DNA from: DASQHW01 sp038238245
GTDB taxonomy: Bacteria; Actinomycetota; Acidimicrobiia; IMCC26256; PALSA-610
DNA length: 64,000 nucleotides
Direction of reading: 5' to 3'
NCBI GenBank assembly: GCA_038238245.1
Contig: JBBRXX010000023.1
Span: forward strand, 1 to 64,000
The position numbers and the translations under genes are program-made. Of this stretch, positions 16,101 to 24,568 are shown one piece after another. The notes below the pieces were generated by a model that saw only the letters and a program-made list of their open reading frames with translations, was not told where the DNA came from and made no database searches. Position 1 is the stretch's first letter. Each line of letters begins with the position of its first letter.

Positions 16101-17350
16101 CAGCTTCCCAGCGCGTCGAGCCGTTGGCGCAAAAGATTCAGCAACGAGATCGTGGAGAACTGTCGCAGGCGCTCGCGGTCGCCGGGCAGGCGCGTGCTCA
16201 CGGCCTCCGTCGGGAGACCCGGGATTGCCAGACCGAAGCACACCGTGCCGACCGCGACGCCGTCCTGCTCGGTCGGTCCCGCGACACCGGTGACCGCGAT
16301 GCCGACGTCGGCGCCGAGCGCGCGCTGCGCGCCCGCTGCCATCTGGCGCGCCGCTTCCTCGCTCACGACGACGGGCGCGGCGACTTCCAACAGCGAGCGC
16401 TTCACGTCGGTCGCGTAACTGACGACCGCACCCCGGAAGACCTCGCTCGCGCCCGGAACGTTGACGATCCGCGCACCGATCAGTCCCCCGGTCAGGGACT
16501 CCGCGACGCCGAGCGTCCAACCGCGAGCGCGCAGCCGCGCCAGCACCGCGTGCTCCATCGTCTCGTCGTCGACGCCGAACACGAGATCGCCGAGAATCGC
16601 GCGCAACTCCTTCTCCTCGGCCTCGACGAGCGCGCGCGCTTCCTCCTCCGAGGCCGCCTTGGCAGTGATGCGCACGACGAGCCCTTCGATCCCGCGCGCC
16701 AGGAACGCGATCGTCGGGTTGCCGCCGCCGGCATCGAGCGCCTCGAGGCGGTGTGCGACCATCTCGGCGAGCGCAGACTCCGACGTGCCCCACGTCTTCA
16801 AGGAGCGCGACACGATCGCCGCCGCCTCGCCGGACCGGTGGAGCAGATCGGGCAGCACGTGCTCCTGCACCATCAGCTGCATCTCGTACGGCACACCCGG
16901 CACCGCGTACACGACCTGGTCGCCGGGCAACTCGCACAACAGCCCGGGTGCCGTCCCGATCGGGTTCGGAATTGCCTGGCCGCCTTCGGGGATGTCGGCC
17001 TGGCGCAGGTTGTTCTGTGGCATGTCACGCAGGCGCGACCGGAACATCGTCGCGATGTGCTCGGCCAGCTCCATCTGTCGCACCAGGGGCACGCCCATCA
17101 ATTCGGCAATCGCGTCGCGCGTGAGATCGTCCTGGGTCGGACCGAGGCCGCCGCAAATGAGCACCGCGTCCGATCTCGAGAGGAGGTCTCGCAACGCGGC
17201 GACGATGCGGGCCTGATTGTCGCCGACAACGCGGTGTTCGTACGAGTCGATCCCCGACGCCGCGAGCTGCTCCCCGAGCCACGCGCTGTTCGTGTCGACG
17301 ATCTGGCCGAGCAGCAGCTCGGTCCCGATCGCGAGGACCTCACACCTCAC
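16100..17350 (-). CDS. cinA: CinA: NMN amidohydrolase / competence-damage family protein
   Basis: A 416-residue two-domain protein. The N-terminal MoCF/COG1058 domain (about 1-170; EVLAIGTELLLGQIVDTNSAWL, CGGLGPTQDDLTRD) has been shown in homologues to hydrolyse ADP-ribose-type substrates. The C-terminal CinA domain (about 255-410; LGVAESLTGGLIGARIVNVPGASEVFRGAVVSYATDVK, GIAVTGVAGP) is an NMN deamidase in homologues. The GTG start at 17350 overlaps the pgsA stop (GTGA). The pgsA-cinA pair is widely conserved, and cinA often lies near recA as it does here. Confidence 0.93.
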   Translation of the reverse strand: MRCEVLAIGTELLLGQIVDTNSAWLGEQLAASGIDSYEHRVVGDNQARIVAALRDLLSRSDAVLICGGLGPTQDDLTRDAIAELMGVPLVRQMELAEHIATMFRSRLRDMPQNNLRQADIPEGGQAIPNPIGTAPGLLCELPGDQVVYAVPGVPYEMQLMVQEHVLPDLLHRSGEAAAIVSRSLKTWGTSESALAEMVAHRLEALDAGGGNPTIAFLARGIEGLVVRITAKAASEEEARALVEAEEKELRAILGDLVFGVDDETMEHAVLARLRARGWTLGVAESLTGGLIGARIVNVPGASEVFRGAVVSYATDVKRSLLEVAAPVVVSEEAARQMAAGAQRALGADVGIAVTGVAGPTEQDGVAVGTVCFGLAIPGLPTEAVSTRLPGDRERLRQFSTISLLNLLRQRLDALGS

Positions 17351-17940
17351 GCGTCGGCCCGTTGCCAGTCGATGTATCCGCGCCGAAGGATCTGCAGCCC
17401 CGACACGACAGTGAGCACGACCGCGATCGCGAGCACGAGCTGCTGGAAACCGAGGTCGTCGGCGGTCCACGGCAACAGCACGAACCCGACCGCGCAATAT
17501 TGCGTGAACGCCTTGTACTTGCCGAGCCGCTGCGCGGGCAGCACGACGCCGCGCCGGCCGGCGATCGACCGGTATGCGGAGATGCCGAGCTCGCGTGCCG
17601 CGATCAGCAGGACGGGCCACCAGGGGAACACGCCGCGGTCGGCAAGCACGGCCAAGCCCCCGAGCACGATCAGCTTGTCGGCGACGGGGTCGAGGAACGC
17701 GCCCGAGCGCGTGGCACCGTCCCGGCGCGCGAGCCAGCCGTCGACACTGTCGGTCGCGGTGATCGCGAACCAGAGCGCGACCGTCCGCCAGCTCGATCCC
17801 TCGTCGCGAATGAGCGCGAACGTCGGGATCGCGACGAGGATCCGGGTGACGGTGACGAAGTTCGCGGGTGTGACGAGCGCGCCCTGCCCGAAGCGCTTGC
17901 TCGTTGCCCGGCTCGGCGGGCGCGCGGCGGCAGCCGTCAC
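17347..17940 (-). CDS. pgsA: CDP-diacylglycerol--glycerol-3-phosphate 3-phosphatidyltransferase
   Basis: An integral membrane enzyme making phosphatidylglycerol phosphate. 197 residues with several hydrophobic segments. The CDP-alcohol phosphotransferase signature is complete (D64, D67-G68, A71-R72, G80, D84, D88; DSVDGWLARRDG followed by GAFLDPVADK). The GTG start overlaps the rimO stop. A related PgsA paralogue acting on another alcohol cannot be excluded from sequence alone, but this neighbourhood usually holds pgsA. Confidence 0.9.
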   Translation of the reverse strand: MTAAAARPPSRATSKRFGQGALVTPANFVTVTRILVAIPTFALIRDEGSSWRTVALWFAITATDSVDGWLARRDGATRSGAFLDPVADKLIVLGGLAVLADRGVFPWWPVLLIAARELGISAYRSIAGRRGVVLPAQRLGKYKAFTQYCAVGFVLLPWTADDLGFQQLVLAIAVVLTVVSGLQILRRGYIDWQRADA

Positions 17941-19253
17941 AGCACCACCTTCGCCTCGAGATCGGGACCCTCCACGCCGCAGACCGTCGCGCTCACCAGC
18001 GCGCCCGGCCGCGCGAACACGTCGCCGACAAGCCGTACGACGCCGTCGATCTCGGGTGCCTCGCGATACGTGCGGCCGAACAACCCGTCTGCGTCCACGC
18101 CGTCGATCAGCACGTCGACAGTCTCCCCCACCAGCGCGGCGCGCGCACCGGCGGTGATCGGGTCCTGTACCTCCGCGCACTCGCGCAAGCGCTCGTGCAC
18201 GAGCAGCTCGGGGACCGCACACTGCATGGTCGCGGCCGGAGTGCCGTCCTCCTTCGAGAACGCGAAGAAGCCAGCCCAGTCGAGACGGACGTCGGCAAGG
18301 AACGCGAGCAGCGTCTCGTGGTCGGCTTCGGTCTCGCCGGGAAACCCGACGATGAACGACGATCGGAAGACCGCATGCGGTTCGTCCTTGCGAATGCGGT
18401 CGATGATCGCCCGGAACCGGTCGCCGTTCCCCCAGCGTTTCATGCTCCGCAACAACTCCGGCGCCGCGTGCTGCAGTGAGAGGTCGAAGTACGGGACGAC
18501 CGACTGCAGCTCGAGCATCGTCGAGACGAGCGGGTCGCGCACCTCTGACGGATACAGGTACAGGAGACGGATGCGCGCGAGACCGTGTTCGCCGAGCGCG
18601 TCCAGGCGTCGAAGCAACGGCTCGAGTGATCCCGGCTCACCGGCGTCGCGGCCGTACCACGCGAGGTCTTGGGCAACGAGCACGATCTCGGCGACGCCCT
18701 GCTCGACGAGCGCGCGTACCTCGCCTTCGATCGCCTCCGGCGCGCGTGAGCGCTGCTTCCCGCGGAACGACGGGATCGCACAGAACGCGCACGCGCGATC
18801 GCAGCCTTCGGCGATCTTCACGTACGCCCACGGCGTCTCCGACGGCCGGCGCGGCAGCTCGAGCAGGTCGCGTACGCCCGTGGGCTTGCGTCCTCGCAGC
18901 ACCACGTCGGCCAGCGACCCCTCGCCGGCAAACCCGACGACCGCGTCCGCCTCCGGCAACGCGCCGGCGAGCTCGTCGCCGTACCGCTCGGCCATGCAGC
19001 CGGTGAGCACCAGGCGCGCGCCGGGCTTGCGGGCGTCCGAGAGCGCGAGCGAGACGTCGATCGACTCCTGGCGGGCCGACTCGATGAACGCGCAGGTGTT
19101 CACCACCACGAGGTCGGCATCCCCGGGCGCGCTCGCCGCTGCCATCCCGTCGGCGAGCAGCGATGCGACGACCTTCTCGGAATCGACGGCGTTCTTCGGG
19201 CAGCCGAGCGTCTCGACGTAGAAGCGTCGCCCGGACGAGCGTTCGGTCGACAT
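17937..19253 (-). CDS. rimO: Ribosomal protein S12 methylthiotransferase RimO
   Basis: A radical-SAM methylthiotransferase modifying an aspartate of ribosomal protein S12. 438 residues. MTTase cysteines are C18, C54 and C86; the radical-SAM motif CDRACAFC has C151, C155 and C158. The N-terminus FYVETLGCPKNAVDSEKV and the C-terminal TRAM domain are of the RimO group and distinguish it from MiaB in this window. ATG 19253 is chosen; an ATG three codons earlier is possible and neither has a good ribosome-binding site. It leads the rimO-pgsA-cinA run. Confidence 0.93.
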   Translation of the reverse strand: MSTERSSGRRFYVETLGCPKNAVDSEKVVASLLADGMAAASAPGDADLVVVNTCAFIESARQESIDVSLALSDARKPGARLVLTGCMAERYGDELAGALPEADAVVGFAGEGSLADVVLRGRKPTGVRDLLELPRRPSETPWAYVKIAEGCDRACAFCAIPSFRGKQRSRAPEAIEGEVRALVEQGVAEIVLVAQDLAWYGRDAGEPGSLEPLLRRLDALGEHGLARIRLLYLYPSEVRDPLVSTMLELQSVVPYFDLSLQHAAPELLRSMKRWGNGDRFRAIIDRIRKDEPHAVFRSSFIVGFPGETEADHETLLAFLADVRLDWAGFFAFSKEDGTPAATMQCAVPELLVHERLRECAEVQDPITAGARAALVGETVDVLIDGVDADGLFGRTYREAPEIDGVVRLVGDVFARPGALVSATVCGVEGPDLEAKVVL

Positions 19254-19271
19254 CGCCAACATCGTACCGAC

Positions 19272-19352
19272 GAGGAGTCGCGACCCCGGCGGGCACAGCC
19301 CCGCACCGGTTGCGAATCCGACAGTGGAGGAGGAGTCGCGACCCCGGCGGGC
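19272..19352 (+). repeat. Pair of 23-bp direct repeats
   Basis: Two identical 23-bp copies beginning GAGGAGTCGCGACCCCGGCG lie at 19272-19294 and 19330-19352, 58 bp apart. They are in the 137-bp gap between the divergent rimO and zinc-ribbon genes. Their role is unknown. Confidence 0.75.
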
Positions 19353-19390
19353 GGCCTGCGGAGTCCCCGGCGGTCCTACACTCCCCGCCC

Positions 19391-19852
19391 GTGGACGAAC
19401 CAACGGTGTGGTGTCCTTCGTGCGGCGCCGAGTACCGGGTCGGAGCGACGAGCTGCGCCGACTGCCGGGTCGCGCTCGTCGCCGAGCGCCCGGAGCATCT
19501 CGACGACCCGGACGAGCTCGACGACGAAGACGGAAGCGGTCTCATCGAGCTCGGCGAATGGCCGAAGCTCCAGGCGCAGGTGCTGCGCCGGCGCCTCGAG
19601 ACCGCGGGCGTGCCGGTCATGATCGAGTGGACCGGCGCGGCCGACGATCGCCGAGGCGTCGTCTTGATCCCCGAGGACCAGCGCGCGTTCGGCGCCGCGG
19701 TCGTGAACGAGATCGACGTCGACGACGAGGTCTCCGACGACTCGCCGCACGCCTATGTCGTCCGGATCGAAGAACACCTCTCGGCCGCGGCCGGGCTCCT
19801 CGACGAGCTGCGAACGCGGCTCGACGCGTTGGAGGCGGACAACCGCCTCTGA
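19391..19852 (+). CDS. Zinc-ribbon hypothetical protein
   Basis: A 153-residue protein of unknown function. The N-terminus holds a zinc ribbon with C8, C11, C22 and C25 (VWCPSCGAEYRVGATSCADC). The middle (about 50-105; ELGEWPKLQAQVLRRRLETAGVPV, GVVLIPEDQRAFGAAV) resembles the small 'putative signal-transducing' domain (DUF2007 type) found after zinc ribbons. A C-terminal helix (about 125-153) ends it. The GTG start at 19391 has no ribosome-binding site; TACACT nine bases before it could be a -10 of a leaderless transcript. Confidence 0.75.
   Translation: MDEPTVWCPSCGAEYRVGATSCADCRVALVAERPEHLDDPDELDDEDGSGLIELGEWPKLQAQVLRRRLETAGVPVMIEWTGAADDRRGVVLIPEDQRAFGAAVVNEIDVDDEVSDDSPHAYVVRIEEHLSAAAGLLDELRTRLDALEADNRL
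19832..19849. terminator. Hairpin in the last codons of the zinc-ribbon gene
   Basis: GAGGCGG-ACAA-CCGCCTC is a perfect 7-bp hairpin within the last codons, at the junction with the convergent propeller-protein gene two bases away. No U-tract follows. Confidence 0.45.
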
Positions 19853-19853
19853 G

Positions 19854-21026
19854 CTACTGCTTCGACGGTACTGCGAAGACGAAGTTGTCGCTCGAGACGC
19901 CGTTGGCATACACGCGCGCGATCCAGAGCACGTCATCGACCACGACGAGCTGATTCGCAAAGTCATTGGTGGGGTTGAACGCGGCCAGCGACGTCGCGTC
20001 GTAGCGCGACCCGTTCCAGACGAGCGCGTGTCCTCCGATCCACAGGTAGTCGCCGCCGAGCCCGACCGCGCCACCGGAATTCCAACCGGCCGCACGCGGA
20101 AGGAACTGCATGCGAGCCGGACCGGAGGACTCGACGTTGTTCACGATCTTGAACAACGTGCCGGGGAGGCACACCGCGTCGCTGTCCACGCTCTCCTCGG
20201 CGCGTGCGATCGCCATTACCCGACCGCAATCGTGCAACGTGATCGTCCGTTCGACACGATTCATCTTGGGATTCACGATCGCGATCCCGTCTCCGACGCC
20301 GACCTGGACGCGATCGCCCACGACGCCAAGCGCGAAGGCCGGCGCCCCGAGCGCAACCCGCGCGACGACCCGACCCGAGCTCGCATCGACCCTGAGCAAG
20401 TAGTCGCTGCCGTTGCCGCCGAGCCAGAGCGCGTCCGCGTCGGCGGCGGACGCGCACGCGCACGCCGCATCGAGCGTGCGTGTGAGCACAACCCGGTTCG
20501 TCCTGGCGTCGATCTTGCTGACCGTCGTGCGGGGGACGCCGCCGTCGCCGCCGCCCGAGACCCACACGAAGTTGCCACTCGCCGCCAGCGACAGCACCGA
20601 CTCCTGCGGCACATCGATCGTCGCGAGCACGGCCCCGGTGTGCGGATCGCGTCGATCGACCCGAACAATTTCGTGATTGACGTCGGTTTCCGTGTGCGCG
20701 ATCCACACGTCGCCGCCCGCGACCGCCAGCGGCTGGAACGAAGCCAGCTTCGAATACGCAAGGCGCTGGGCCGGATCCAAGCCGGGCGACGCGGGCTGCG
20801 GGGTCGTCGTCGAGGTCGTCGTCGACGTCGCGGGTGCGATCAGGACCGTGTTGCGCTTCCCGCCGTCGTCGCGCAGCAGGAGCACGAGCGGCGTCGCGAT
20901 GATCACGATGGCGGCTGCCGCGAGGAGCACGACCGTGCGTCGCCGGGGCCGCGAGGGTACGGGCTCGGGTGTCGCGCCTTCGAGCAGTTGCCCGTACGCG
21001 CGGAGTTGCTCTTCCAGCTCAGGCAT
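19854..21026 (-). CDS. Membrane-anchored beta-propeller-like protein, putative sigma-factor partner
   Basis: A 390-residue protein. A short cytoplasmic N-terminus (MPELEEQLRAYGQLLEG) and a single membrane segment (about 31-51) come first. A threonine/serine-rich linker follows (STTTSTTT). The extracytoplasmic domain is made of repeating blades such as LAASGNFVWVSGGGDGG, DALWLGGNGSDYLLRVD and DYLWIGGHALVWNGS, like the YVTN/Vgb propellers. Its start overlaps the end of the sigma-factor gene by eight bases, so the two are coupled. The layout is that of a transmembrane anti-sigma factor with an external sensor, but no known anti-sigma domain is recognisable. Confidence 0.75.
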   Translation of the reverse strand: MPELEEQLRAYGQLLEGATPEPVPSRPRRRTVVLLAAAAIVIIATPLVLLLRDDGGKRNTVLIAPATSTTTSTTTPQPASPGLDPAQRLAYSKLASFQPLAVAGGDVWIAHTETDVNHEIVRVDRRDPHTGAVLATIDVPQESVLSLAASGNFVWVSGGGDGGVPRTTVSKIDARTNRVVLTRTLDAACACASAADADALWLGGNGSDYLLRVDASSGRVVARVALGAPAFALGVVGDRVQVGVGDGIAIVNPKMNRVERTITLHDCGRVMAIARAEESVDSDAVCLPGTLFKIVNNVESSGPARMQFLPRAAGWNSGGAVGLGGDYLWIGGHALVWNGSRYDATSLAAFNPTNDFANQLVVVDDVLWIARVYANGVSSDNFVFAVPSKQ

Positions 21027-21486
21027 TGCCGTCTCCCAAGAGCTCGCGAAGGCGGCGCATGCCGCGGTCGAGGTGGTTGCGTAACGTCGAGACGCCGCAA
21101 CCCAGCGCGTCCGCCGCGTCCGCGTACGTCCAACCGTTGGCATGCACCAGCAGGACCGCCGCGCGCTGCTGCGGGGAGAGGCGCGCGAGCGCGCCCGGCA
21201 GTCGCGGATCGATCTCGGGAAGCGCGGCCGCGGGAACGGGCGGGAGCACGAGCGGGCGGCGCCGGTATCGGCGGCTCCGCGACTGCGCGACCCGGAACAG
21301 ATAGCCGACGGGATTCGTCATCGGCTCCAGTTCCGACCAACGCTCCCAGGCATACGCGAGCGCGTCGGCGGTCACCTCGGCGCCGACGTCGATCCCGTAC
21401 GACGAGACGAGCACCTGCTTCAGCCGTGGCTCGACATCGGAAGCGAAGCGCGAGAACCGCTCCTCGGCTGTCCCCCGCTCCGACAT
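21019..21486 (-). CDS. ECF-like RNA polymerase sigma factor
   Basis: A 155-residue sigma-70-family protein. Region 2 is degenerate (ADALAYAWERWSELEPMTNPVGYLFRVAQSRSRRYRRR). Region 4 is clear: ARLSPQQRAAVLLVHANGWTYADAADALGCGVSTLRNHLDRGMRRLRELL. Such proteins direct polymerase to a small regulon. ATG 21486 is chosen; ATG 21495 and 21519 are in frame. It is coupled to the propeller-type membrane protein, its likely regulator. It faces away from the small membrane-protein gene at 21625, a possible target. Confidence 0.85.
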   Translation of the reverse strand: MSERGTAEERFSRFASDVEPRLKQVLVSSYGIDVGAEVTADALAYAWERWSELEPMTNPVGYLFRVAQSRSRRYRRRPLVLPPVPAAALPEIDPRLPGALARLSPQQRAAVLLVHANGWTYADAADALGCGVSTLRNHLDRGMRRLRELLGDGNA

Positions 21487-21624
21487 CGTCCCCATCACTC
21501 CTCGAGACCCGGACACCATCCGGAAGTGTCACACCTCGACGGAAATGTCACCTTTGCTCGGACACTCGGGTCAGAGAGCGCGACGGCAGGCACCGCGCCT
21601 GCCGCAACCACCAGGAGGTGGCAA

Positions 21625-21951
21625 ATGTACGACTTCGCGATCGTCGCGCTTCTTGCGCTTGCGACGCTGAAGCTCGTCGACTTCCTCACCGACGCCGTGC
21701 CGCAGCTGCGCAACATGCGCACGCTCGCCACGTTCGTGATCGGCGTGGGGGCCGCCGTGCTGCTCGACTACTCGCTGTTCCGAGGCTTCGGCATCGAGAT
21801 CCGCAACGACACCGTGGGCACGTGGGTGACGGGCTTCCTCGTCGCCGGCATGACCGTCCCGTGGCGGGCGTTGTTCGCGTACCTCACGCACGACCGGGCT
21901 CGCAGCGACGAGACCCTCGGCGAGCAGACCCCGAGCGTGCGCGCCGCGTAA
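21625..21951 (+). CDS. Small membrane protein of unknown function
   Basis: A 108-residue protein with a very strong ribosome-binding site (AGGAGG, six bases before ATG 21625). Three hydrophobic stretches are visible (about 3-20, 36-52 and 68-88), and the C-terminus is charged (THDRARSDETLGEQ). I recognise no family. It is divergent from the sigma-factor gene with 138 bp between, so it may belong to the regulon. It ends just before a terminator shared with ftsK. Confidence 0.72.
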   Translation: MYDFAIVALLALATLKLVDFLTDAVPQLRNMRTLATFVIGVGAAVLLDYSLFRGFGIEIRNDTVGTWVTGFLVAGMTVPWRALFAYLTHDRARSDETLGEQTPSVRAA

Positions 21952-21961
21952 CGCCATCACA

Positions 21962-22007
21962 CGTTTGGTCCGGGAGTGCTCACCGGCGTGCACTCCTCGA
22001 CCAAACG
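21962..22007. terminator. Bidirectional terminator between the small membrane-protein gene and ftsK
   Basis: A long stem pairs CGTTTGGTC (21962-21970) with GACCAAACG (21999-22007). An inner stem pairs GGAGTGC with GCACTCC around a short loop. It lies exactly between the stop codons of two convergent genes. It is G+C-rich with only short T runs. Confidence 0.78.
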
Positions 22008-22008
22008 G

Positions 22009-24402
22009 TTACTCCCGGGCGTGGAGCTCGTCCAGCTCCTCGGCGCTCATCAACACCGCCCTCGCCTTCGATCCCTCCGACGGGCCGACGACCCCCCGTC
22101 GTTCGAGCAGGTCCATCAGACGACCGGCGCGGGCGAAGCCGACCCGCAGCTTGCGTTGCAGCATCGACGTCGACCCGAGTCCGCTCGCCACGACGAGCTC
22201 CATCGCCTCGCTGAGCAGCTCGTCGCCTTCGTCGTCGTCGGCGCGTGAGCGACCGCCCGGCGAGTCGTCCCCCTGGACGCCTTCGACGTAGTTCGGCTGG
22301 ATCGCCTGCCGCCGCCAGTGCGCCACGACCTTGCGCACGCACTCTTCGTCGACCCATGCGCCCTGGACGCGCTCCGCCCGGCCGGACGACGCACCGAGCA
22401 TCAACATGTCGCCCTTGCCGATCAGCTTCTCGGCGCCCATCTGGTCGAGGATCACGCGCGAGTCGGCGAGCGTGCTCACGCTGAACGCCAGCCGGCTCGG
22501 GATGTTCGCCTTGATGACGCCGGTGATTACGTCGACCGACGGCCGCTGCGTCGCGATCACGAGATGGATCCCAACCGCGCGTGCCATCTGCGCGAGCCGG
22601 CAGATGCTCGACTCGACGTCGCGCGCCGCGACCATCATGAGGTCGGAGAGCTCGTCGACGACCACGACGATGAACGGCAGACGCTCGTAGGACTTGCCGG
22701 TATCCGGGTCGGGATCATCGGGCGTCGGGAGGTCGCCGCGCTCGTACATCGCGTTGAAACCCGCGACGTCGCGCACGCCGACGTCGGCCAGGATGTCGTA
22801 GCGCATCTCCATCTCGCGCACCGCCCACTCGAGCGCGTTCGCCGCCTTCTTCGGGTTGGTGACGACTTCGGTGAGCAGATGGGGCACACCGTTGTACTGA
22901 TTGAGCTCCACCCGTTTGGGGTCGACGAGGATCAACCGGACCTCCGCGGGCGTCGTCCGCATCAGCAGCGACGTGACGATGCTGTTGATGCAGCTCGACT
23001 TTCCGGCGCCGGTCTGGCCCGCGATGAGGACGTGCGGGAACGTCGTGAGGTTCGCGATGACCGAACGACCGGCGATGTCGCGGCCCATGGCGACGTCGAG
23101 TGGGTGCTTGGCCTTCTTCGCCTCACTGGTCGAGAGGACGTCGCCGAGGGTGACGAGGGGGCGCATCTTGTTCGGCACCTCGACCCCGATCGCGCTGCGA
23201 CCGGGGATCGGCGCCAGGATGCGCACGTCGTGGCTCGCCATCGCATAGGCGATCTCCTTGGTGAGCCCGGTGACGCGGTTGACCTTCACGCCCGCCGCGA
23301 GCTCGAGCTCGTAGCGCGTCACCGTCGGCCCGACGGTTGCGCCGATGAGGCGGGCATCGACGCCGAACTCGCGCATCGTCGCTTCGAGGACGTCGCCACC
23401 TTGTTCCACCATGCGGGGGTCGACCTCGCGCGCCTCGCTCCGCTTCAGCAGCGACAGCGCCGGCAGCTTCCACGCGATGGCGGGCACCGCTTTGACGTGT
23501 TCCTCTTCTTCGAGCTCCTCGTCTTCCTCCTCGTACTCCTCGTCGTCTTCGTACGCCTCTTCGTCTTCGTCGTACTCCTCGTACTCCTCCTCGGCGTACT
23601 CGCCTTCTTCTTCCTCTTCGTACTCGTCTTCCTCGTCGAGCGCTTCTGCGTCGGGTTCCTTCTCGGCGGTGACGAGGTCGACGTCGACCGTGGGCGCGCC
23701 CTGGAACCGGTCGAAGGGCATCGGCGGCGTCGCCGTGGAGGTCGGGACCTCGGGCGCGTCGTCGGCGAACTCCGACGGCAGCGCGAGCATGGCGCGCACC
23801 TGACGAGCCACGAACCGGGTGCCGACCGCGCCCGCATGCACGACCTGGTGGATACCGGTCCCGATCACGAGCAGCGCGCCGATCGCGCCCGCGGCGATGA
23901 GCACGATGACGGCGCCCGTAGTCCCGAGGCCGCTGCGCAGCGGTACGCCGATTGCCGCGCCGAGGATGCCGCCCGCACGCCTCGCGGGTCCCTCGGTGCG
24001 GTCGAGGTGCAGCAGCCCGATGACGGTCGCGCACACCAGGACGAGGCCGAGCGCGAGGCGCAGACCCCGACGCGACGGAACGTCTTCGTCATCGTCGCCG
24101 CTGACGCGCGGTGCGAGCATCGAGCCCGCGCCGACGAGCAACCCGATCGGTACGAGCACCTTGCCCCGTCCGAGCAGCGCGGCGAACACGGTGTCGAGCC
24201 CCCGGCCGACCGGGCCGACGACGTCGGAGAAGATCGCGAGGAGGCTGAGCAGCCCGGCCACGGCGAGCCCGATCGCGAGGATGTCGGCCCGGTGCCCACC
24301 GAGCTGTTCCGAGAGCTCGTCGCGCCACTGGGCCCGAACCCGGGACGGTCGCCTCGACCGCTTCTTGGCGCGCGAGGACTTCGACGTTCGGCGCGAAGCC
24401 AT
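22009..24402 (-). CDS. ftsK: DNA translocase FtsK/SpoIIIE
   Basis: Pumps chromosomal DNA during division. 797 residues. Membrane segments lie in the first 190 residues. A strikingly acidic linker follows at about 250-301, almost all Glu, Asp and Tyr. The motor has Walker A GQTGAGKSS (462-470), the segment VRLILVDPKRVELNQYNGVPHL and Walker B FIVVVVDEL. The gamma DNA-reading winged helix is C-terminal (about 725-790; LGSTSMLQRKLRVGFARAGRLMDLLE). ATG 24402 is chosen over GTG 24405; no good ribosome-binding site is visible. Confidence 0.95.
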   Translation of the reverse strand: MASRRTSKSSRAKKRSRRPSRVRAQWRDELSEQLGGHRADILAIGLAVAGLLSLLAIFSDVVGPVGRGLDTVFAALLGRGKVLVPIGLLVGAGSMLAPRVSGDDDEDVPSRRGLRLALGLVLVCATVIGLLHLDRTEGPARRAGGILGAAIGVPLRSGLGTTGAVIVLIAAGAIGALLVIGTGIHQVVHAGAVGTRFVARQVRAMLALPSEFADDAPEVPTSTATPPMPFDRFQGAPTVDVDLVTAEKEPDAEALDEEDEYEEEEEGEYAEEEYEEYDEDEEAYEDDEEYEEEDEELEEEEHVKAVPAIAWKLPALSLLKRSEAREVDPRMVEQGGDVLEATMREFGVDARLIGATVGPTVTRYELELAAGVKVNRVTGLTKEIAYAMASHDVRILAPIPGRSAIGVEVPNKMRPLVTLGDVLSTSEAKKAKHPLDVAMGRDIAGRSVIANLTTFPHVLIAGQTGAGKSSCINSIVTSLLMRTTPAEVRLILVDPKRVELNQYNGVPHLLTEVVTNPKKAANALEWAVREMEMRYDILADVGVRDVAGFNAMYERGDLPTPDDPDPDTGKSYERLPFIVVVVDELSDLMMVAARDVESSICRLAQMARAVGIHLVIATQRPSVDVITGVIKANIPSRLAFSVSTLADSRVILDQMGAEKLIGKGDMLMLGASSGRAERVQGAWVDEECVRKVVAHWRRQAIQPNYVEGVQGDDSPGGRSRADDDEGDELLSEAMELVVASGLGSTSMLQRKLRVGFARAGRLMDLLERRGVVGPSEGSKARAVLMSAEELDELHARE

Positions 24403-24492
24403 CACCCAAAACTAACACCAGCAACACCCTCCCCAGGGGCTTCAGCATGAGTGTCAGCCGGCGGCCTACGTCACACGGGGGCCCTGAACGGA

Positions 24493-24565
24493 GCAGCGCG
24501 GAGCGAACTGGCGGGAGCGGCGAGCGCCCCCGGGCCGGGTATCCCGGCCCGCAGCGAGTGCGACC
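24493..24565 (+). repeat. Dispersed ~70-bp repeat, copy A
   Basis: Runs from GCAGCGCGGAGCGAACTGGC to GCAGCGAGTGCGACC. It matches copy B (30492-30559) at all but about four positions, plus two small gaps of 2 and 3 bases. The core is a perfect hairpin, GGGCCGGG-TAT-CCCGGCCC, in this copy. It fills much of the 166-bp gap between the SDR gene stop and the ftsK start. Confidence 0.85.
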
Positions 24566-24568
24566 CAG

